Assembly (NCBI GenBank): GCA_051881775.1
Contig: JBJEQN010000103.1
Span: 1 to 64,000, forward strand
Length of the DNA stretch: 64,000 nucleotides
Reading direction: 5' to 3'
DNA from: UMGS363 sp051881775
Lineage (GTDB): Bacteria; Bacillota; Clostridia; Oscillospirales; Ruminococcaceae
Below, piece after piece: positions 59,652-64,000 of the stretch. The translations under genes were made by a program, and so were the position numbers. Position 1 is the first letter of the stretch, and the number at the start of each line of letters is the position of its first letter. A model generated the notes under the pieces. It worked only from the letters and a program-made list of their open reading frames with translations, was not told where the DNA came from and did not search any database.

Positions 59652-62033
59652 ATGGGTATCAGTCAGGAGTTTTTAACTGCAAAAAGAGCGGCAATGGATA
59701 TGTATTTTTCAGGGCTTAACGATATGCAGAAGAAAGCCGTATTCACCGTGAACGGACCGGTTCTTGTACTTGCCGGTGCAGGAAGCGGAAAAACGTCGGT
59801 TCTCGTTAACCGAATTGCAAATATGATAAATTTCGGAAACGCATATGCAGATGAAAATTGTCACGCAGGCGTTTCCGAGGACGATATAAATTTTCTTAAC
59901 GGATATAAGGGGGAAAAGGACGAAGCAGCGGTTTCAAGGCTTAAAGATATAATTGCAGTCGATAGGGTAGAACCGTGGAGGATAATGGCTATCACCTTTA
60001 CCAATAAGGCTGCAGGGGAATTAAAGGAACGACTTGCCGCAATGCTTGGAGATTGCGCAGCAGAAATTACGGCTGCTACCTTCCATTCAATGTGCGTAAG
60101 GGTCTTAAGAAGGGAAATAAGCAAGCTTGGCTACAGCAGCGATTTCACCATTTATGACAGTGACGACAGCCAGCGGCTTCTCAAGTCCTGCTATGAACCC
60201 CTTGACCTTTCCGACAAGGCTTTTCCGCCCAAGTCCGTTATGGCGGAAATATCCCATGCGAAAGACAGACTTGAAGACCCTGAGGTATACGAAGCAAAAG
60301 CGGCAGGAGATTACCGCAAGCTGGGAATAGCAAAGCTTTATAAAGCGTACCAGAGCCGTCTGCAGGCTGCCAACGCCGTGGATTTTGACGATATAATCAG
60401 ACTTACCGTTAAGCTGTTTGAGCAGGACCCCGACGTTCTCGACCATTACAGCAACCGTTACAGATATATTATGGTAGACGAGTATCAGGACACTAATTTT
60501 GCCCAGCTCAGACTTGTTACGCTTCTTTCGGCAAAATTCAGAAACATATGCGTTGTAGGCGACGATGACCAGTCCATTTACAAATTCAGAGGAGCAACTA
60601 TTGAAAATATCCTTGAATTTGAGGAACAGTTTGACCCTGCGACAGTTATCAAGCTTGAACAGAATTACCGTTCAACGCAGAACATTCTTAACGCCGCAAA
60701 CGCCGTTATTTCCAACAATACCAACAGAAATGAAAAAAGATTATGGACAGATTCGGGCGACGGAGAAAAAGTCACCGTTTACAAGGCTTCGGACGAATCA
60801 GCCGAGTCACATTTTGTTGCCGAAACAATACTTAAAGGCGTGGAAGAGGGCGAAAGCTACAAGGATTATGCTGTGCTGTACAGAATGAATGCGCAGTCAA
60901 ACAGCCTTGAACGTGCGTTTACGTCAAGCGGAATCCCATACCGTGTAATAGGCGGTCAGCGCTTCTACGACAGAAAAGAGATCAGGGATATGGTAGCTTA
61001 TCTTTCCGTTCTCAACAACGATATGGATATGCTCCGCTTCAAGAGGATAATCAACGAGCCTAAAAGGGGAATAGGCGACACCACAGTTTCAATGATAGAG
61101 CAGATGTCCTCCGACCTTAAAATTTCTCCTATAGAAATAATGAAAAACGCAGAAAACTATCCCATACTTTCCAAGAAGTCCGCTTCCCTTGTAAAAACTG
61201 CGGATATGTTCATTGAACTGCGTAAGCTGTCCGAAACTGCGCCCCTTGACGAGCTGCTTGATACCCTTCTTGAAAAAACAGGCTATGCCGCATATATGAA
61301 AACTCTCGGAGACGAGGGTGCCGCAAGAATGGAGAATATCAACGAACTGAAATCCACTATGGCGGAGTATATGAACAGCAAGGCTGAGGGCGAGGAATAC
61401 AGCCTGTCAGAATTTTTGGAGGAGATCTCTCTCTTTACCGATATTGACAAGATGGATGACAGCGCCGACGCAGTAAATATGATGACGATACACTCCGCAA
61501 AGGGTCTTGAGTTCAACAATATTTTCATAATCGGCATGGAAGAGGGAATTTTCCCCGGCGTAAGAAGTATGGATTCCGTTGAGGATCTTGAAGAAGAACG
61601 CCGCCTTGCATATGTTGCCATAACCCGTGCAAGGAAGAAGCTGTATATAACCCATGCCCAGCAGAGAATGTTGTTCGGTTCAACCAACCGCAACCTTGTT
61701 TCACGCTTTGTAAAGGAAATTCCGCCCGAATATATCAACAGGATAGACAGTACCGTAAATGTCCGCAAGGCTACTGAGGACGATGTTATTATCCAGAACA
61801 CTTCAAAGGCGTACACGCTGCAAAGTCAGATCGCAAACAAGAAGATCGAGCAGGCTAAAAAGAGCCGCAGCGTTGAATTTGAAGTGGGCGACAGGGTAAA
61901 GCATAACATTTTCGGCGAGGGAACGGTTCTTTCCGTAAAGAAAATGTCAAACGACGCAATGCTTGAAATTGCCTTTGAAAAGGTCGGAACCAAAAAGGTA
62001 ATGGCTAACTTCGCAAAGATACAGAAGATATAA
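59652..62033 (+). CDS. pcrA: UvrD/PcrA-type DNA helicase
   Basis: This 793-aa superfamily 1A helicase unwinds DNA in repair and clears proteins from DNA. Walker A is AGAGSGKTSVL (about residues 36-46). The AITFTNKAAGELKERL and DDQSIYKFRGAT segments, the Walker B VDEYQDT and the VYRM-like ALYRMNAQS region follow. VNMMTIHSAKGLEFNN and AYVAITRARKKL close the core. The C-terminal tail contains a GDRVKHNIFGEGTVLSV Tudor-like domain (about residues 735-751) typical of Gram-positive PcrA. The start at 59652 lies 7 bases after TGGAGG. Confidence 0.95.
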   Translation: MGISQEFLTAKRAAMDMYFSGLNDMQKKAVFTVNGPVLVLAGAGSGKTSVLVNRIANMINFGNAYADENCHAGVSEDDINFLNGYKGEKDEAAVSRLKDIIAVDRVEPWRIMAITFTNKAAGELKERLAAMLGDCAAEITAATFHSMCVRVLRREISKLGYSSDFTIYDSDDSQRLLKSCYEPLDLSDKAFPPKSVMAEISHAKDRLEDPEVYEAKAAGDYRKLGIAKLYKAYQSRLQAANAVDFDDIIRLTVKLFEQDPDVLDHYSNRYRYIMVDEYQDTNFAQLRLVTLLSAKFRNICVVGDDDQSIYKFRGATIENILEFEEQFDPATVIKLEQNYRSTQNILNAANAVISNNTNRNEKRLWTDSGDGEKVTVYKASDESAESHFVAETILKGVEEGESYKDYAVLYRMNAQSNSLERAFTSSGIPYRVIGGQRFYDRKEIRDMVAYLSVLNNDMDMLRFKRIINEPKRGIGDTTVSMIEQMSSDLKISPIEIMKNAENYPILSKKSASLVKTADMFIELRKLSETAPLDELLDTLLEKTGYAAYMKTLGDEGAARMENINELKSTMAEYMNSKAEGEEYSLSEFLEEISLFTDIDKMDDSADAVNMMTIHSAKGLEFNNIFIIGMEEGIFPGVRSMDSVEDLEEERRLAYVAITRARKKLYITHAQQRMLFGSTNRNLVSRFVKEIPPEYINRIDSTVNVRKATEDDVIIQNTSKAYTLQSQIANKKIEQAKKSRSVEFEVGDRVKHNIFGEGTVLSVKKMSNDAMLEIAFEKVGTKKVMANFAKIQKI

Positions 62034-62037
62034 TTAA

Positions 62038-62071
62038 ACCGGCTGTAACGTTAATTGGTGTTACAGCCGGT
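62038..62071. terminator. Terminator between pcrA and FtsW-like gene
   Basis: The stem ACCGGCTGTAAC/GTTACAGCCGGT has a 10-nt loop; T-runs are modest on both strands. It separates convergent genes. Confidence 0.78.
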
Positions 62072-62077
62072 CGTTAT

Positions 62078-63373
62078 TTATGCTTTTGTTTTTTTGACAA
62101 TGTTTTGTTCGGGGAAAATATTTCTCCGCCTGTAAACAGACATGAAGATCCCCGTCAAAGCCGCTCCCACAGCCATATTTGCAGGATTATTTGTGAGAAA
62201 CGGTACGGTCACATAGGATTCGTAGCTTGTGCTTATTCCGTAATTTGCAAGAATGTAGCATACCGTCTGGAATACGAATACCGCAGATATAGAAACTGCC
62301 GTTATTCGTCCGAATGGGTTTTTTACTCTTGATGAAAGGATAAGCATTATCATCGGAAAAGCAGTTATTATAAGAGTAACGGCAATTCCTGCGATCAAGC
62401 CTAAGTCGGCTATGACCGCCGTAAGAAGATGTGCGTCTGCGGAACTGCTGAGTTGAGAATAATCGGTTCCGCTTGAACCGAAAAGCTGCGTGTGCGACAG
62501 TATTTCTCTTATGTAATCCCGTTCAAAGTGCAGACCGTATTCTTCTGACGCACGAAATAGTTTTACCCATATGATGCCTGCCGCTCCCAATGCCGCAGGG
62601 ATATACATAAACAGATAAGCCGTCCGCTTTTTCAGCTTGAACCAGCCTGCCGACACAGCTGTTGTCATTATAACAAGGGCGGTTATCCCAGACATTACAG
62701 CTCCCGAAATGCAGGGCGCATATATGTTGATAAATACGGGCGGAACGACCAGCGCAAAACAGGCGAGCACAAAGCCTTTGAACCCCTTGCCTTTCATCGA
62801 GTACACAAATCCGCACATAAGCGGTGCATAAAGCATTGTTCCGTAGAACACAAACCGCCGTGACATTTCTCTGTCAAATATCAGCTTCATTCCAACGAAT
62901 AAAACTGCGCTGAAAATTACATAAGCCGTCTTGGGGATACGGGTGAAAACCGTGTAGTCCATAAAGTAAAACAGCAAGGTAACTGCTGCTGCGATGGGTA
63001 TGCACATAAGATATTTTTGTGCGGAATCCAAGGGTATACCTGCGCTTATGCTCATGTTGAAATAAGAAAAGTTATTGCGTTTTGTCAGAAGCGCATAGAT
63101 AATGAAGCCTGCCGCAAGAAACAAGGCTATAAAAAGCAGCATTGCCAGCGGATGATCGGGACGGTGAACACGGTCAAGCTGTATTCCCGTTTCATCGGGG
63201 CTGCCCATAGATTCAACTGCCTTTTCTTCCGCTTCACTTTCTGTCATTCCCGAGGCAATGTAAGCCTCGGTCTGTTCGTCAATATGAGCTTCAAGCTCAC
63301 GTTTAAGCGGCTCGTGTACCCCTTTGCACCGTACCTGTTCAAGTACGGAATCAATGTACTCGGCTTTTTTCAT
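62078..63373 (-). CDS. HAAS-domain FtsW/RodA/SpoVE-like membrane protein
   Basis: This 431-aa protein has a cytoplasmic N-terminal HAAS-like segment (residues 1-70, EYIDSVLEQVRCKGVHEPLK and LEAHIDEQTEAY with a closing MGSPDETG) and about ten membrane helices resembling FtsW/RodA/SpoVE lipid II polymerases. The extracytoplasmic part has GSSGTDYSQLSSSADAHL (about 305-322), and RVKNPFGRI is typical of the family's later part. HAAS segments usually pair with PadR regulators, as here. The gene overlaps padR by 4 bp. Whether it polymerises glycan strands is uncertain. The start at 63373 has a GGAGGGG site. Confidence 0.85.
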   Translation of the reverse strand: MKKAEYIDSVLEQVRCKGVHEPLKRELEAHIDEQTEAYIASGMTESEAEEKAVESMGSPDETGIQLDRVHRPDHPLAMLLFIALFLAAGFIIYALLTKRNNFSYFNMSISAGIPLDSAQKYLMCIPIAAAVTLLFYFMDYTVFTRIPKTAYVIFSAVLFVGMKLIFDREMSRRFVFYGTMLYAPLMCGFVYSMKGKGFKGFVLACFALVVPPVFINIYAPCISGAVMSGITALVIMTTAVSAGWFKLKKRTAYLFMYIPAALGAAGIIWVKLFRASEEYGLHFERDYIREILSHTQLFGSSGTDYSQLSSSADAHLLTAVIADLGLIAGIAVTLIITAFPMIMLILSSRVKNPFGRITAVSISAVFVFQTVCYILANYGISTSYESYVTVPFLTNNPANMAVGAALTGIFMSVYRRRNIFPEQNIVKKTKA

Positions 63374-63702
63374 TTTAACCCCTCCAATACCTTGTTTACT
63401 GCGCCGCTGAAAACCTCCCACTCGGCACGTTTTTGCGACAGCACGTTTTTACCGTCATCGGTTATAGTGTAATATTTACGGATACGTCCGTTTTCCGCTT
63501 CCGATTCGCTTGAAGTAACATAACCCGATTGTTCAAGGGAATGGAGCAGGGGATAAAGAGTTCCTGCTTTCAGCGAAAAAGTGTTGTCGGAGCGCTTTTC
63601 CAGCGTTTCTATCATTTCATACCCGTACATTGCCTTTTCGTCAAGAAGCCGCAGGATAAGCATACCCGTTGAACCCGTTAAAAGTGACTTGTCGATTTTC
63701 AT
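63370..63702 (-). CDS. PadR-family transcriptional regulator
   Basis: This 110-aa winged-helix regulator has the PadR pattern GTLYPLLHSLEQSGYVTSSE (about residues 46-65) with recognition helix, LRLLDEKAMYGYEMIETLE before it and RIRKYYTITDDGKNVL after. It precedes and overlaps a HAAS-domain membrane protein gene by 4 bp, a common pair. It probably represses its own promoter. The start lies 6 bases after GGCGGTG. Confidence 0.92.
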   Translation of the reverse strand: MKIDKSLLTGSTGMLILRLLDEKAMYGYEMIETLEKRSDNTFSLKAGTLYPLLHSLEQSGYVTSSESEAENGRIRKYYTITDDGKNVLSQKRAEWEVFSGAVNKVLEGLK

Positions 63703-63737
63703 AACATCACCGCCTATATGTAGATTATCTATATATC

Positions 63738-63766
63738 ATTATATATCGAACATCTATATATGTCAA
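63738..63766 (-). promoter_or_regulatory. Consensus promoter of padR operon with AT repeats
   Basis: TTGACA (63766-63761), 17 bp, TATAAT (63743-63738) on the minus strand. ATATATAGAT occurs on both sides of the -10 box (near 63726-63735 and 63751-63760) and may be the PadR site. Confidence 0.7.
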
Positions 63767-63777
63767 TAGTATTAAGC

Positions 63778-63822
63778 AAAAAAAATCAGCCTTATACAAA
63801 ACAAAATTTGCATAAGGCTTGA
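63778..63822 (-). terminator. Terminator of partial gene at right edge
   Basis: Arms AGCCTTAT(A/G)CAAA and its complement around 63788-63820 pair, followed on the minus strand by TTTTTTTT. Confidence 0.82.
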
Positions 63823-63823
63823 T

Positions 63824-64000
63824 TTAATCATAAATATCAATATCAAACTGCTCTTCCTGATTATTAAGAACGTAAGTTATGACCTTGTTGTAAAATCCCA
63901 CAGGGTCAAGCATTATCTTGTCCTTTATGACCTCCGCCTGTTCACGGTCGGGAGCGTAAAGCCGCAGGTCCATAAGTTCAAGATCCCTGTCCCTTATAAC
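63824..64000 (-). CDS. C-terminal part of an unrecognised gene
   Basis: The last 58 codons of a minus-strand gene lie here, ending LNNQEEQFDIDIYD before TAA. The segment is acidic and contains ELMDLRLYAPDREQAE. The start is outside the window and I do not recognise the family. A terminator follows directly. Confidence 0.7.
   Translation of the reverse strand, partial: VIRDRDLELMDLRLYAPDREQAEVIKDKIMLDPVGFYNKVITYVLNNQEEQFDIDIYD

Noticed and set aside
1..64000. tRNA or rRNA genes, prophage or integrative element
   Set aside because: No cloverleaf, rRNA segment, integrase, phage structural or conjugation gene was found on reading both strands.

Overview
The window is chromosomal DNA of an anaerobic, spore-forming, fermentative Firmicute of the class Clostridia, most like gut Ruminococcus/Oscillospiraceae. 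The evidence is a spoIIAA-spoIIAB-sigF operon, bifunctional AdhE behind a Rex-like operator, ATP-dependent PEP carboxykinase, diaminopimelate dehydrogenase, a permuted GH3 glucosidase, a GH2 galactosidase and a complete L-fucose catabolic cluster. Promoters are mostly clear sigma-A type (TTGACA, 17 bp, TATAAT), and genes usually end in hairpin terminators. No tRNA, rRNA, CRISPR array, prophage or complete insertion sequence was found.

Layout. 1-6.6 kb: a chemoreceptor, cell-wall peptidases, a serine hydrolase and an ECF sigma factor paired with a membrane M23 protein. Two related inverted-repeat mini-elements (1-173 and 4266-4370) abut or overlap gene ends here. 6.7-17.5 kb: pckA, mscL, a MATE exporter with a terminator in its leader, SCP2 and AIM24 proteins, GH3, an acetyltransferase, ung and dacF. 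17.5-23.9 kb: a DUF4143 ATPase behind regularly spaced repeats, a MIF homologue, and a BlaI/unknown membrane protein/M56 protease operon. 23.9-31.2 kb: thyA-(small membrane protein)-dfrA-sirtuin, two lipoproteins, nadC, a radical SAM protein, a mutarotase and a prephenate-dehydratase-like protein. 31.2-38.6 kb: a LysR regulator, adhE, a membrane protein, a SpoIIQ-like M23 protein and the spoIIA operon. 38.7-50.4 kb: GH2, a C39-like peptidase, ddh, a repeat-flanked AT-rich small gene, purB, a YwqG-like protein, an AI-2E-type exporter and nadA. 50.5-57.8 kb: fucose cluster in transcription order fucA, S23-like four-helix gene, fucO, unknown gene, nitroreductase, fucU, kinase, fucI. 57.9-64 kb: an NSS transporter, pcrA, an FtsW-like membrane protein with its PadR regulator, and a partial gene.

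The fucose genes form a full route: FucU anomerises, FucI isomerises, an FGGY kinase phosphorylates, FucA cleaves to DHAP and L-lactaldehyde, and FucO reduces the latter to 1,2-propanediol. AdhE and PckA suit the same fermentative metabolism. No fucose transporter or dedicated regulator lies in the window.

The most unusual content lies between genes. Short arrays of degenerate 7-bp units in two families (RRARWGT-like and GGAATNN-like) recur at least nine times, often as inverted pairs. They are densest between 50 and 57 kb, where they surround an AT-rich S23-like gene inserted in the fucose operon and supply the last codons of the kinase. A separate 110-bp direct repeat carrying a terminator and a -35 box brackets an orphan small gene at 44.6 kb. 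A 10-codon ORF with a strong ribosome-binding site sits at 47.98 kb.
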